This document shows positions 51,337 to 60,757 of a DNA stretch of 64,000 nt, piece by piece. Source of the stretch: Roseimaritima multifibrata (lineage in GTDB: Bacteria > Planctomycetota > Planctomycetia > Pirellulales > Pirellulaceae); NCBI RefSeq assembly GCF_007741495.1, contig NZ_CP036262.1, positions 1,364,001-1,428,000 on the forward strand. Direction: 5' to 3'. The notes under the pieces were generated by a model. The model searched no databases. It was not told the DNA's origin and saw only the letters and a list, made by a program, of their open reading frames with translations. The position numbers and the translations under genes are program-made. Within the stretch, counting starts at the first letter, position 1, and the number at the start of each line of letters is the position of its first letter.

Positions 51337-52932
51337 TCAACCGGCGACGTCGCCTTGTTGCCAATTTCCGTCGACATACCGCCAAGTCGACCCGGTTGGG
51401 TTTTTGTTCGCCAGCAATGCGGGCAGTCGGCTGTCACGCACGTTGTCGTAACTGGTCAGTTTGGCAAACCGGGAAATCGCCGCGGGGATTCCGACCGCAG
51501 TGAAACCGGGATGACCGGTCGCTGGGAAGGGGCCACCGTGATTCATTGCGGGGCTGACGGCGACACCGGTAGGCATTTTGTCGTTCAGCAATCGTCCGAC
51601 GCGTGGTGTCAGCGCGAAGGCCAGTTGGTCATAAGCCGCTTCGTCACTGTCGTCGGTTGCTGTGTATAGGCAGCCGGTAAGGTTGCCTTCTAATTGGTCC
51701 AGCACGGAGGTTGCCTGATCAAGGTCTTTTGCCACCACCAGCAAAGAGGCGTTCCCAAAAGCTTCGGTTTGGAAGGTTTCAGGATCGGTTAAGAACTGTT
51801 CCGCCGAACATTTCAGCAGGGTGTTGGATACCGCACAGCGGTCGGTTTCCGCTTTCCCATCGCCGGCCAATCGCTCGGCTCCGGCATCGACCAAAATCTG
51901 GACGCTTTTGCTTAGCGAAGTTGCGACTGCAGGCGAAAGCAATGTTCCCGCGGGTGCCGCTGCGAAGCGTTCGGTGACGGTCGATACAAAGGTTTCTGTC
52001 GCGGGATCTTCGATCAGCAGGACCATCCCCGGGTTGGTGCAAAACTGTCCGGTTCCCATCAGCACGCTGGTCATGAATTCGTCAGCGATCTCGGCCCCTC
52101 GCTGCTGGAGGGCAGCGGGAGTGATGGCGACAGGATTGACGCTGGACAATTCCAAGTAGATCGGTTTGCCGCTGCGGTCGGCGGCCGCTTTCAGTGCCAG
52201 GCCGGCGCTGCGGCTTCCCGTATAGCCTGTTGCCCCGCAGCGAGGATCCGAAACCATCCGTTCGCCATCGGCGTGTCCGGTTCGATAGATCAACTGGACG
52301 GTCGCTGCAGGCAGTCCGTTTGCTTGGGCCGCCGCAAAGGCTTGCTCGGCCAGCAGTCGAGTCGTTTCAGGGTGCGATGAATTGGCTTTGGCGATCACCG
52401 GGTTGCCCGCTGCAATCGCCGCTGCAAAATCGCCACCGGCGACGCTGTTAAATGCAAACGGAAAATTGTTTGGCCCAAACACACAGATAGGGCCAAGGGA
52501 TTCAAAGCAAGAGCGGATGCCGCTGGCGGTATCGATGACGGCCGAGGCCCAGTCGCCTTGGACCGTGGCGGCTGCGGCTAAGCGAAGCTGGTTGCTGGTA
52601 CGGGGAAGTTCTACGCCGCCCAGTCGCGGGCTGCGAGCCAATCCCGTTTCGTTAAACGCGGCTTCCACCAAAGTGTCTGCGGCGGCTTCGATCCGATCGG
52701 CATAATCTTTTAGGAACGCAGCGATCTTTTCGCGGGGGATGCGGCGAAGTTCGGTGGCCGCCGCTGCGGCAGCTTCCAGAGCCGCATCGCAGTCGCTCCA
52801 AGCACTTACGGGAAAGACCGCCGGAAGCGGTTCGTTCGTGTTCGGGTTGGTCGCTTGGAATGTTTTTCCGTCGGCCAGTTCAGCATTGCGCCAAGAGCCA
52901 TTAATCAGAACCTGTTTAGTCTCAGTAGCCAT
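51337..52932 (-). CDS. Aldehyde dehydrogenase, 2-ketoglutarate-semialdehyde dehydrogenase-like
   Basis: 531 residues. The catalytic cysteine is in MGTGQFCTNPG (Cys298), general base Glu261 in LELSSVNP, and oxyanion Asn in FGPNNFPFAFN. The ELSSxNP and GQFCTNPG forms are typical of the NADP-linked ALDH/KGSADH branch rather than of betaine or succinic semialdehyde dehydrogenases. It oxidises an omega-aldehyde acid to the dicarboxylate. The FAH-fold gene just upstream on the same strand resembles sugar-acid dehydratases that make 2-ketoglutarate semialdehyde, which supports that substrate (inference). Confidence 0.87.
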   Translation of the reverse strand: MATETKQVLINGSWRNAELADGKTFQATNPNTNEPLPAVFPVSAWSDCDAALEAAAAAATELRRIPREKIAAFLKDYADRIEAAADTLVEAAFNETGLARSPRLGGVELPRTSNQLRLAAAATVQGDWASAVIDTASGIRSCFESLGPICVFGPNNFPFAFNSVAGGDFAAAIAAGNPVIAKANSSHPETTRLLAEQAFAAAQANGLPAATVQLIYRTGHADGERMVSDPRCGATGYTGSRSAGLALKAAADRSGKPIYLELSSVNPVAITPAALQQRGAEIADEFMTSVLMGTGQFCTNPGMVLLIEDPATETFVSTVTERFAAAPAGTLLSPAVATSLSKSVQILVDAGAERLAGDGKAETDRCAVSNTLLKCSAEQFLTDPETFQTEAFGNASLLVVAKDLDQATSVLDQLEGNLTGCLYTATDDSDEAAYDQLAFALTPRVGRLLNDKMPTGVAVSPAMNHGGPFPATGHPGFTAVGIPAAISRFAKLTSYDNVRDSRLPALLANKNPTGSTWRYVDGNWQQGDVAG

Positions 52933-53053
52933 GTGCGTGAATTATTATTGCTTAGAGAAAGATTGAAATGCGAATGGGAGGTTAGCGTATTGCGTTAAAG
53001 CGACCAGCCCAAGCGAGTTGCCGCATCGTGACGGGTAATCAAGTCGCGGCCAC

Positions 53054-53908
53054 TTAGCCTTGGATGATGGAATTCGAAAGGGTCCCGACACCATTGATCG
53101 AGATATGGACCACGTCGTCAACGTTTAATGTAAACGAACTGTCGGGGACGATTCCCGTTCCGGTCATCAAGAAAGCGCCGTTGGGAAAGGAATTGTCGCG
53201 TCCCAGCCAACTCACCAGATCTTCAAATCCTCGCGCCAGTTCGGCTGCAGAGGTACGCCCTTCGAAAACGGTTTTCTGCTGGCGTTCGACAGCAAGGCGG
53301 ACCCACAGGTCTTCGCCTTGAGGAAGTTCGTCCGTGATCGTTAACCAGGGGCCAAGACCCGCCGAAGCGTCGTAGCATTTGGCTTGAGGCAGATAAAGCG
53401 GGTTTTCACCCTCGATGTCTCGTGAGCTCATGTCGTTGCCGATCGTGTAACCAACGATCTTCAATTGACTGGAAAGAATCAGGGTGATTTCAGGTTCCGG
53501 TACGTTCCAGGTTGCATCGCTGCGGATTCGCAGCGGTTGTTGGTGCCCGCGGACTCGGCTGGCGGTCGCCTTGAAAAACAGTTCCGGACGATCGGCGGTA
53601 TAAACGCGGTCGTAACATGAAGCTGCAGCGGTCGACTCTTCCATCCGCGCCGTTTGGCTCCGGCGATACGTGACGCCCGCTGCCCAGACTTCTTGGTCAT
53701 CGATCGGTGGCAGCCAAGAAACATTGGCAAGTGGAATCGGTGTTCCCGAAGGTAGCGACCGAATCGTTTCGCTGGGGTTGGGTTCGTCCAGCAGGTCGGA
53801 CAATCGTTGCAGCCCCTTTGCCTTAAGATCCAGAGGCACAAGTGTCTGCTCATCAATCCGTCCGACTGCGGCAATTCCGGTGTCGTCTAAATATTTTGCA
53901 ATTTTCAT
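53054..53908 (-). CDS. FAH-fold sugar-acid dehydratase-like protein (XylX/AraD1-like)
   Basis: 284 residues from ATG 53908 ([20 protein letters not shown]). The metal site reads [13 protein letters not shown], and the motif [20 protein letters not shown] followed by [10 protein letters not shown] is closest to the fumarylacetoacetate-hydrolase-fold enzymes that dehydrate 2-keto-3-deoxy-pentonates (XylX, AraD1), rather than to true FAH. Mg-dependent, cytosolic. It precedes the ALDH by 121 bases; the pair would convert a 2-keto-3-deoxypentonate to 2-ketoglutarate. The upstream 47 codons of open frame are not family-like. Divergent from the TPR gene. Confidence 0.83.
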   Translation of the reverse strand: MKIAKYLDDTGIAAVGRIDEQTLVPLDLKAKGLQRLSDLLDEPNPSETIRSLPSGTPIPLANVSWLPPIDDQEVWAAGVTYRRSQTARMEESTAAASCYDRVYTADRPELFFKATASRVRGHQQPLRIRSDATWNVPEPEITLILSSQLKIVGYTIGNDMSSRDIEGENPLYLPQAKCYDASAGLGPWLTITDELPQGEDLWVRLAVERQQKTVFEGRTSAAELARGFEDLVSWLGRDNSFPNGAFLMTGTGIVPDSSFTLNVDDVVHISINGVGTLSNSIIQG

Positions 53909-54081
53909 AAATGCCAGGATAACCTTTCTTTGCGGCATTTTGCAGGTGTGCAGCGGCCGCCGGGAACGGGATTGAATAGTTTCCGCCTGTTCTCGGGCGG
54001 GGTTGCCGGTAGAATGGGGGCTCGAAGAGTCTTGGCGGATTTGGAACACATCAACCGCACACTTATACGGACCGTTTGACG

Positions 54082-54642
54082 ATGAACGACAATCGCTTTC
54101 AGGGTCGCCGACAACTTGAGACGGCTGAAGGCTATTTGCAGTTAATTACGTCGGTCGCCAGTAAATGGGGCCTACGACGGTCATTGCGAGATCGGTTAGC
54201 TATCAAAGCTCTTCGGATCGCAGGAAACTCACCTGTTGATAGCGGGCATGCATGGCGTCGATTGTTTGTCATGGGACAAGCTCTGCGGATTTTACGCAAA
54301 TACCGAGCTGCCTCGCGGCATCTTTTACGAGCCGCCCAGTTGGAACCGAAACGTTCCGAAATTTGGGTCGCCCTGGCGTGGTCCCTGCGACGGTCGGGAC
54401 GTCTTCAAAATGCGGTCACCGCGGTCACGCGTGGCTTGTACTATACCCCGGACAGTCCTGGACTCCATTTCAACCTTGCGTGTTATCTGGCGCAACAGGG
54501 TGAAACGGATGAAGCGGTCACCGAACTGGAATGGGCGCTCGATCTGGATCCAGAATTGCGTCGCAAAGTCGATGCCGAGCGAGACTTCGATCCGATCCGG
54601 TTCGACCCCGCCTTTCAGGTCATCAATCAGTACGTGATCTAA
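54082..54642 (+). CDS. TPR-repeat protein
   Basis: 186 residues from ATG 54082. At least three tetratricopeptide-like helix pairs: [40 protein letters not shown] and [20 protein letters not shown] with [14 protein letters not shown]. The N-terminus is basic ([13 protein letters not shown]). Cytosolic protein-binding scaffold; partner unknown. Convergent with the ATP-grasp gene across a long hairpin. Confidence 0.82.
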   Translation: MNDNRFQGRRQLETAEGYLQLITSVASKWGLRRSLRDRLAIKALRIAGNSPVDSGHAWRRLFVMGQALRILRKYRAASRHLLRAAQLEPKRSEIWVALAWSLRRSGRLQNAVTAVTRGLYYTPDSPGLHFNLACYLAQQGETDEAVTELEWALDLDPELRRKVDAERDFDPIRFDPAFQVINQYVI

Positions 54643-54656
54643 ACGCCGCGATGTCT

Positions 54657-54768
54657 GGCGAGAAAATGGGGGCAAGAAAATACGGAAGCCGGTAGCGACA
54701 CGTCGCTGTAACCGGCTGGCACTTGTCGGCCGTGCGGGGATTTATTTTCTTGCCCCCATCTTCTTGCC
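54657..54768. terminator. Long inverted repeat between convergent genes (bidirectional terminator or REP-like)
   Basis: ATGGGGGCAAGAAAAT (54666-54681) and ATTTTCTTGCCCCCAT (54744-54759) pair perfectly, and the stem extends outward to 25 bp with two mismatches. An inner stem AGCCGGT...ACCGGCT lies between. It sits between the stops of the TPR and ATP-grasp genes. Confidence 0.7.
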
Positions 54769-54809
54769 AAAAAGCACCGACTGCATCGGCTTTCCCGTTT
54801 CGCCTCAAC

Positions 54810-55838
54810 CTAACCTTGCCAGGGTGCTTTGTAGCTTAGCCCTAGGTTAATGATTCGCTGCAGCAGTTTTTCATAAGAGATACCACTGCTTTCGGCCGAC
54901 TCGCTGAAGTCTTCGCCGAATTCGATATTGGGATTGGCGTTTGCTTCGATGACGTAGATCTGCCCATCCTCGGTGACTCGCAGGTCCATGCGGGCATACC
55001 CGCTCATGCCCAACGCTCGGTAGACCCGTTTGCAGATCGAAGGGATTCGCTTGGCAACTCCTTCGGGCAGGTTTTCGGCAGCCTTGGTTTCGATCCCATG
55101 ACGCTCTTGGTATTTGCGATTCCACTTGACGCTCCGGGTCGCGATTTTGGGTTGATCGGCCGGAGTTTTCGAGAAGAGTAATTCCCAGGTGGTGAACGTT
55201 TGCAATCGTTCGTTGCCGATCACTCCGACATAGAGTTCGCGGCCATCGATGTACTGTTCGGCGATCACGTCTCCGCCTGTCAGCCCATGCAGGTATTTCA
55301 CTCGTTCAACCAGGGCTTCATCGCTATGGACGATCGAAGCTCGTGAAATTCCCAGCGACGCATCTTCGGTTGCCGATTTGACGAACAGCGGGAAAGGCAG
55401 TCGCTGTGGTCGGCGGATGCGGCGGCCAATCGGAAAGACCGCAAACTTGGGCGTGGGGATCCGGTGATAGGTCAGGATTTTTTTGCAAAGCGATTTGTCT
55501 TTGGAAAGCAACAAGCCGCGTGGATTGCAGCCGGTGTAGGGCTGCCGCATCAATTCAAGGTAGCTGGTGACCGCTTGGTCGTACGTGACGACGCCGTGGA
55601 ATTCTTCCAGTAGCATGAAGGTAATGTCGGGTTGGAATTCTTGGATCGCTTGGCGGATCGGTGCCAAGTCATCGTAGACTCCAAGAGGCAGGATTTCGTG
55701 CCCCATCGATTTCAAGGTGTCAGCGACATCGAATTCGGCTTTCCATGCATCGATTTCTTTTTCGCTGAAGCCTTCCGTCGTTTCAGGGGGGACATGTCCG
55801 TCGCGGACCAGCATCAGAACTCGCGTCGCTTTACTCAT
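54810..55838 (-). CDS. ATP-grasp ligase, D-Ala-D-Ala ligase-like
   Basis: 342 residues. The ATP-grasp core is clear: FPLFVKSATEDASLGISRAS (lysine and small loop), DVIAEQYIDGRELYVGVIGN, SGYARMDLRVTEDGQIYVIE and ANANPNIEFGEDF (Mg-binding Glu and Asn). The N-terminal domain (MLVRDGHVPPET, FQPDITFMLLEEFHG) differs from true Ddl. It would join two carboxylate/amine substrates with ATP. It overlaps the metallopeptidase gene by four bases (ATGA), so the two are co-translated and probably act on the same peptide-like product. Confidence 0.85.
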   Translation of the reverse strand: MSKATRVLMLVRDGHVPPETTEGFSEKEIDAWKAEFDVADTLKSMGHEILPLGVYDDLAPIRQAIQEFQPDITFMLLEEFHGVVTYDQAVTSYLELMRQPYTGCNPRGLLLSKDKSLCKKILTYHRIPTPKFAVFPIGRRIRRPQRLPFPLFVKSATEDASLGISRASIVHSDEALVERVKYLHGLTGGDVIAEQYIDGRELYVGVIGNERLQTFTTWELLFSKTPADQPKIATRSVKWNRKYQERHGIETKAAENLPEGVAKRIPSICKRVYRALGMSGYARMDLRVTEDGQIYVIEANANPNIEFGEDFSESAESSGISYEKLLQRIINLGLSYKAPWQG

Positions 55839-56872
55839 AACGCAATCCTGTGCTTGCCAGCATGCAAGTAGTTCATTGTCTGTACCGTCAAGAGAATGGT
55901 TGCGTCACGTTTCGTTTGGTCAGGGTGATCTCCGACTCTTAATTTTAGTTCACGGCACCGAGAAATCATTTCGCTAAGGACTTGATCGATCGTGTATTGA
56001 TACAAACCGGTCCATTCCGCGACGCTGCTGCGAACTTCAGACCGGATATTCGTTAGGAACCGTGCGGCCGTCATATTCCGTCGGTGGACGGGATCGATGG
56101 AAAATAGTTTTCGAAGGTCGTGGTCGTAAAAACGAGGGCGGTTTAGTCCGTAGGCTTCGCGTTTCGCTTCGTAGTGTTGGCCCAATGTTTTGGTCATGCG
56201 ACGGATCGGATCCGGTTTTTGACGCGTCTTGATCGCCGGTTTTTTGCTTGCGATGTCTTCCATCATCTTTTCGACGCAAAGCAATTTTTTCAAAGCCGGC
56301 CAGTTTCGATAGCGATGGCGCCACCGTCCATTGGGCCGCAGCCAGACGGCGAAGGTTTCCGCAAAATCTTCGACCGGATGCGACTGGGCATACCAAAGGT
56401 CCAGATGCAGAACGTGTTTTTTGCTGTAGGGTTGCGGCCGGTAGTGCGTTGGATAGGGCCGCGTTGGATCCCCGAACAGTTTGCGATACGTCGGTCGAGA
56501 GGAAAGCCGGTAAGCCGTATCGATCGCGTGTCCTGTTTCATGCCTTAGAATCCGCAGGCATTCCATTTGAGTGCCCCCTTCAACCTCCAGCAACTGACGC
56601 CGTTCCAGTCTGGAGAGTCGGGGATGGGCGAGGTAAAACGGGATCGCGATCCCCGGGATACCGGACGGCGAGTACCACTCGTCACTTAGCCAATAGTGCG
56701 GCTGATGGCGGATGTCGTGATGGGCTAGTTCCTCGTTGATCTGGTCGATCCGATCGGTCAGGTTCGATTCTTCAAGCGACAGAGGAAGGTCGCAAATCCG
56801 CGTTTCCAAAAGCTCGGCATCGGACATCGAATCCAGGTCATTCACGTGGATCGTTTGCTTGTTTACTGCCAT
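55835..56872 (-). CDS. Putative zinc-binding metallopeptidase
   Basis: 345 residues from ATG 56872. The zinc motif is LRILRHETGHAIDTAYR (His111, Glu112, His115), with a likely third ligand in HPVEDFAETFAVWLRP (Glu168 or Glu172), as in gluzincin-like proteins. The N-terminal half (WLSDEWYSPSGIPGIAIPFY) and basic C-terminus (NRPRFYDHDLRKLF) match the uncharacterised zinc-peptidase family often found beside ATP-grasp genes. No signal peptide, so probably cytosolic. It starts two bases after the gntP stop and overlaps the ATP-grasp start. Confidence 0.75.
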   Translation of the reverse strand: MAVNKQTIHVNDLDSMSDAELLETRICDLPLSLEESNLTDRIDQINEELAHHDIRHQPHYWLSDEWYSPSGIPGIAIPFYLAHPRLSRLERRQLLEVEGGTQMECLRILRHETGHAIDTAYRLSSRPTYRKLFGDPTRPYPTHYRPQPYSKKHVLHLDLWYAQSHPVEDFAETFAVWLRPNGRWRHRYRNWPALKKLLCVEKMMEDIASKKPAIKTRQKPDPIRRMTKTLGQHYEAKREAYGLNRPRFYDHDLRKLFSIDPVHRRNMTAARFLTNIRSEVRSSVAEWTGLYQYTIDQVLSEMISRCRELKLRVGDHPDQTKRDATILLTVQTMNYLHAGKHRIAL

Positions 56873-56874
56873 TA

Positions 56875-58314
56875 TCAACTAGCGATCAAAGGGAACAGCC
56901 AAGCTCCCAGGATGGTAAAGAAGAGGGCTGACAGTCCCATCGCCGTACTCATTGGCGAAACCGTTCGCAGCCCCTCGGATTCTGTCATTCCGCTCATCTT
57001 ACAAATCACCCAGAAGCCACTGTCGGTCATCCATGCGATTGGCTTGCTGCCCGCTCCGATCGCCATCGCCAAGTAGACCGGGTGAAATGGAAGTTGGTCT
57101 CCGAAGGCAAAGTCTTGCAGCAAGCCCGCTGAGGTAATCATGGCGACGGTCGAAGATCCTTGCAGGGTTCGAATGGCGGTGGTCACAAAAAACGCGATCA
57201 AAAGGATCGAAATCCCTCCGCTTCCTTGAGCAAGTTCTCCGATCACGGTCGCAATTCCCGCTTCGCGTAACATCGCACCAAACGCGCCACCGGCAGCTGT
57301 GATCAAAATAATCGTTCCGCCGGATGCGAGTGCCTGCTGAACGACACGTGCGCGCGTTTTGTGGATGGCTTCGGTTCCACGGGGTGCATAATACAGTAGC
57401 AGTAGTGCCACGGAAGCTGAAACACCCAGTGCGACATTTTTGTCAGCGATGAATTCGATCACCGGATGTTTTCCGACGGCCATGCGGTACGCGGTCCCCA
57501 GCCCAATCAAGGCGACCGGCAAGACGATCGGTAGGAGAGCAAACCAAAGGGGGGGACGTGGGGCGGAATCGCTAAAGCCCAAAGGAGGCGTTGCCAATCC
57601 TTGGTCGTCCGAACTATCGCTTAATGGTCGTAGAGGAACGTCGACCAGGCGATTGATCGTACGCGCGGCCAGCAGCGAAAGCACACTGCTGAAACTGCAG
57701 ATGACCAACCCCGTCATCATCATCGTGGCGACGTCCACTTTCAGCACGTCGGCAACCTGTAGCGGCCCTGGCGTCGGAGGGACCAAGGAATGAGCCAGCG
57801 ATCCGCCAGCAAGGATTGCCAAAATGAAGAGGACGTAATCTTTGCCCAGGGTCTGGCGTAGGGACCGAGCCAACGGGACCATCAGATAAAAAACGGTGTC
57901 AAAAAAGACTGGTATTCCAAGGATAAAGGAACTGGCCATCAACGCTTCGGGAGCCCGTTTGGGACCTACGATCGCTAAGGCCCGATCGATGATCGTTTTT
58001 GCCGCCCCACTTTCCAATAAACAGACTCCGATGATGCTTGCCATCGCGATCAGGATGCCGACGTTTCCGGCGGTCGCTCCGAAGGCGCTTGCCAGCCTAG
58101 TCGCTGGATTGCGCTGCACGAAATCCGCCGCGGCTTTGGGAGTCCACTTTTCGGCGGCGACCTGTTGCTCGGCAAAGACCTGCAGTGTTTCTGGAGGTGT
58201 CATCGCTGCCACCAACAGCCCTGCGGCTAGTAGGACAAGCAATGCGTGCAGACGAAACCAAAGAACGCCAATCAGGACAACCGAAACGGCCGCGATGACT
58301 TGGAACCAAATCAT
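56875..58314 (-). CDS. GntP-family gluconate/organic-acid:H+ symporter
   Basis: 479 residues from ATG 58314, which overlaps the radC stop (ATGA). About 12-14 membrane segments. Family motifs: IASIIGVCLLESGAAKTIID-like helix (ASIIGVCLLESGAAKTI), SFILGIPVFFDTVFYLMVPL, LVPPTPGPLQVADVL and AIGAGSKPIAWMTDSGFWVI near the C-terminus. It imports gluconate, 2-keto-gluconate or related hydroxy acids in symport with protons; exact substrate unknown. It precedes the metallopeptidase by two bases. Confidence 0.9.
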   Translation of the reverse strand: MIWFQVIAAVSVVLIGVLWFRLHALLVLLAAGLLVAAMTPPETLQVFAEQQVAAEKWTPKAAADFVQRNPATRLASAFGATAGNVGILIAMASIIGVCLLESGAAKTIIDRALAIVGPKRAPEALMASSFILGIPVFFDTVFYLMVPLARSLRQTLGKDYVLFILAILAGGSLAHSLVPPTPGPLQVADVLKVDVATMMMTGLVICSFSSVLSLLAARTINRLVDVPLRPLSDSSDDQGLATPPLGFSDSAPRPPLWFALLPIVLPVALIGLGTAYRMAVGKHPVIEFIADKNVALGVSASVALLLLYYAPRGTEAIHKTRARVVQQALASGGTIILITAAGGAFGAMLREAGIATVIGELAQGSGGISILLIAFFVTTAIRTLQGSSTVAMITSAGLLQDFAFGDQLPFHPVYLAMAIGAGSKPIAWMTDSGFWVICKMSGMTESEGLRTVSPMSTAMGLSALFFTILGAWLFPLIAS

Positions 58315-59261
58315 GATACTTCTCGGATGCTCAAACAACGCTGACTGGCGACGACGATGTGGTCCAGGACGGTGATTCCAATCAGTTTGCCGACCTCGGT
58401 CAATCGATCGGTGACCTGGTGATCTTCTCGGCTGGGGGTAGGGTCCCCGGAAGGGTGGTTATGTACAAGGAGCATGGCAGAGGCGGCGTCACGGATGGCG
58501 GGTCGAAAGACCTCGCGTGGATGGACCAGGCTGGCGTCTAACGTGCCAACGGTGATCTGGTGAGTACGAATCGGATTATGTTTCGTGTCGAGTGTAACAA
58601 TATGAAACTCTTCTTGCCGAGCCTCGTGGGCTAAGTAACGGAATTGTTCTTGGCAGTAAGTGACGGCTGCGGCCGTACTATCGATCCTTAGCGGTGCTTG
58701 TGGGCGGTTTGCCTCTGCCTCGCTGACACGTCGCCCCAGTTCGATGCCGGCCATGATTTGGCAGTAATTCGCTGCCGTGACGGCGCGGGTCACCTCACGC
58801 AGTTCGGACTTGCTTTGCTCGCGAAGCTCTGCCAGTCGCTGATCAAAACGATTCGCGATCCGCCGCCCGCCAGTGACCGCCGATTCGCCTCGGACCCCAA
58901 CGCGAATAAGAATTGCCAGTAATTCGGCATTGTTGAGAGCCGCGGGGCCGTGATTCAGCAGTTTTTCACGCGGCCGTTCCTCCGTGGGGAGTTCGCGAAC
59001 TTGGTCGCCGTGGATCTGTTGATCGATCCACTGCTGCGGCTGAAATTCGGCAGGGGGAAGCACCCAGCGGTAGACCGGCTGACGCGACGAATCGGAGGCT
59101 GCCAACACCCCGCTGCTTGCCAATTGTTTCAACGTTAGCGTCACGAAGTGCGGAGAGGTTTCGTTGCACCACTGTTTCGCTTCGGTACCGGTGAACTCGT
59201 TCAGTTCCGCCAGTGCGAGCAGGATTTGGTTCAGCCGGTAACGCCGTTGTTCTAGGTTCAT
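58311..59261 (-). CDS. radC: RadC-family JAMM protein with N-terminal winged-helix-like domain
   Basis: 316 residues from ATG 59261 (the frame opens at 59351). The first ~75 residues (MNLEQRRYRLNQILLALAEL, FVTLTLKQLASSGVLAA) look like a small winged helix, which standard RadC lacks. The UPF0758 part follows: RPREKLLNHGPAALNNAELL, VGVRGESAVTGGRRI, and the MPN/JAMM motif LLVHNHPSGDPTPSREDHQV. RadC is called a DNA-repair protein but its role is unsettled. It is first in an overlapping operon with gntP. Confidence 0.88.
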   Translation of the reverse strand: MNLEQRRYRLNQILLALAELNEFTGTEAKQWCNETSPHFVTLTLKQLASSGVLAASDSSRQPVYRWVLPPAEFQPQQWIDQQIHGDQVRELPTEERPREKLLNHGPAALNNAELLAILIRVGVRGESAVTGGRRIANRFDQRLAELREQSKSELREVTRAVTAANYCQIMAGIELGRRVSEAEANRPQAPLRIDSTAAAVTYCQEQFRYLAHEARQEEFHIVTLDTKHNPIRTHQITVGTLDASLVHPREVFRPAIRDAASAMLLVHNHPSGDPTPSREDHQVTDRLTEVGKLIGITVLDHIVVASQRCLSIREVS

Positions 59262-59529
59262 CGACGCTGGGACTCCAGAAAGAGGGACGCTGTTGCGTCG
59301 CAGCGGATGCCCTGCCCCGCCTGCCGTCGATCCAAATGCAGCATCGACCATCCACGTGGGCCGTTTCCGGTCGGCTGAGGGAGTCGGTCGGTGAAAGCCG
59401 TCCGGGGAGGTGCTCCGTTTTCGCGAACGTCACCCGGCTTCCGCTGCGCCTCATTCAGGTCGATGGCGTGGGGATTACGCTGCTCCGCAAAGGGAGATTG
59501 ATTAGAAGACGATCCCCTAGCCTAACAAC

Positions 59530-60528
59530 TTATTTTGCCGGGGGGGTAGTGCGTCCCACGACCCGTCCGCCGTCATTGGCGATGGCGGGAGCCGTCGCTG
59601 GATCGACGATCACGCGGCCCAGTTCAAGAACCCCGTTACCCTCGGTTCGCAGTTGAGCGATTCCATTGTCATTTACATGGCTGGAATCAACGACGACACG
59701 ACTGGCGCCGCCAACACTGATTCCGCTGCGCCCGTTATCGATCACGGTGACGTTGGTCAGTTTGATATTGGTGGCTCGGTCAATCGCATTGATTCCATCG
59801 ATACGAAACCCGCGGATGGTCAGATCCTGGATTTCAACATGTTGGATGTTGTAGAGAGTGATCCCGGTGGTCAGGACGGTCATTTGCAAATGGTAGTCGC
59901 GTGGTCCCTTGCCCGGTGCGGGTCGGAACAAAAACCTGCCCTGCTGCCGAGTCCACGTGTTCGGGCCGATCAGCGAGAGGTTGCCTTGTTCCGTTTTCGG
60001 TTTCCATTGAGCAAGCGTTTCGCTGGAACTTAGTAAAAGCCCGAAGCCAGGCGGAGTGTCCACGTATTCCCACAGCCCTTTTTCCTGGGGGACGGTGCGC
60101 CATCCGATTGGATTGGTTGCTTCGCTGCCGTCTAGGGTGGCTCCATTCCCGATCAGAACAAGCGGCTCGGTCGAGGTTCCACTTAGTTTGTCGCCGTTCA
60201 GGCTGACGCATTCGCGATAGGGTTGGTCGGTTTTGGTTAACACGATTCGATCCCCTGGGCCGGCCGCCGCCAATGCTCTGGCAATCGTTCGGTACGGGCC
60301 GTGCGTTGCGGGGCCAGGAGCGTAGCCACGGTCGTTTTGGTAATCGCTTCCGCGGACGTTATCGATGACAAGGTCGTCCGCAAAGGCTTGCGGATTGTTG
60401 GGATCAAGAAGTGCGAAGGACCCTCCGCTAAGGAGGACAAAAACCAGCACTAATGGTCGGAATGCAGGCCAGGCGTTGGTGCGACGTAAGCGACGAAACG
60501 CCAGCAATGGCCAAATAGCAAACATCAT
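59530..60528 (-). CDS. Secreted right-handed beta-helix protein
   Basis: 332 residues from ATG 60528. An N-terminal hydrophobic segment (FRPLVLVFVLLSGGSFALL) serves as signal or anchor. The body starts DLVIDNVRGSDYQNDRGYAP then GPYRTIARALAAAGPGDRIV, the usual opening of pectate-lyase/NosD-type beta-helix proteins. It continues with coils such as VEIQDLTIRGFRIDGINAID, TNIKLTNVTVIDNGRSGISV and VVVDSSHVNDNG. It is shorter than most family members, and no catalytic residues are recognisable. Extracellular or periplasmic; may bind or cleave polysaccharide. Confidence 0.75.
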   Translation of the reverse strand: MMFAIWPLLAFRRLRRTNAWPAFRPLVLVFVLLSGGSFALLDPNNPQAFADDLVIDNVRGSDYQNDRGYAPGPATHGPYRTIARALAAAGPGDRIVLTKTDQPYRECVSLNGDKLSGTSTEPLVLIGNGATLDGSEATNPIGWRTVPQEKGLWEYVDTPPGFGLLLSSSETLAQWKPKTEQGNLSLIGPNTWTRQQGRFLFRPAPGKGPRDYHLQMTVLTTGITLYNIQHVEIQDLTIRGFRIDGINAIDRATNIKLTNVTVIDNGRSGISVGGASRVVVDSSHVNDNGIAQLRTEGNGVLELGRVIVDPATAPAIANDGGRVVGRTTPPAK

Positions 60529-60757
60529 TACAGTCCGGGAATATTCAGATAGGTGTGAAAACGCGAAAACCCAGGCAAAGGTTCCCACCCGATTGGACGC
60601 AAAAAGCCCCTGCCAACGCAAGCCAGATTAGGTAAGAAAACGATTCAAACAGAGAAGAAATCTCGTTTTTTATGGTCTCGCTGCGGTGAATCGGTTTTTG
60701 CTCTAAAATCGAGACAGATCTCGTCCCTCTCTTCCTCACTAATAATCGCGAAATGAG

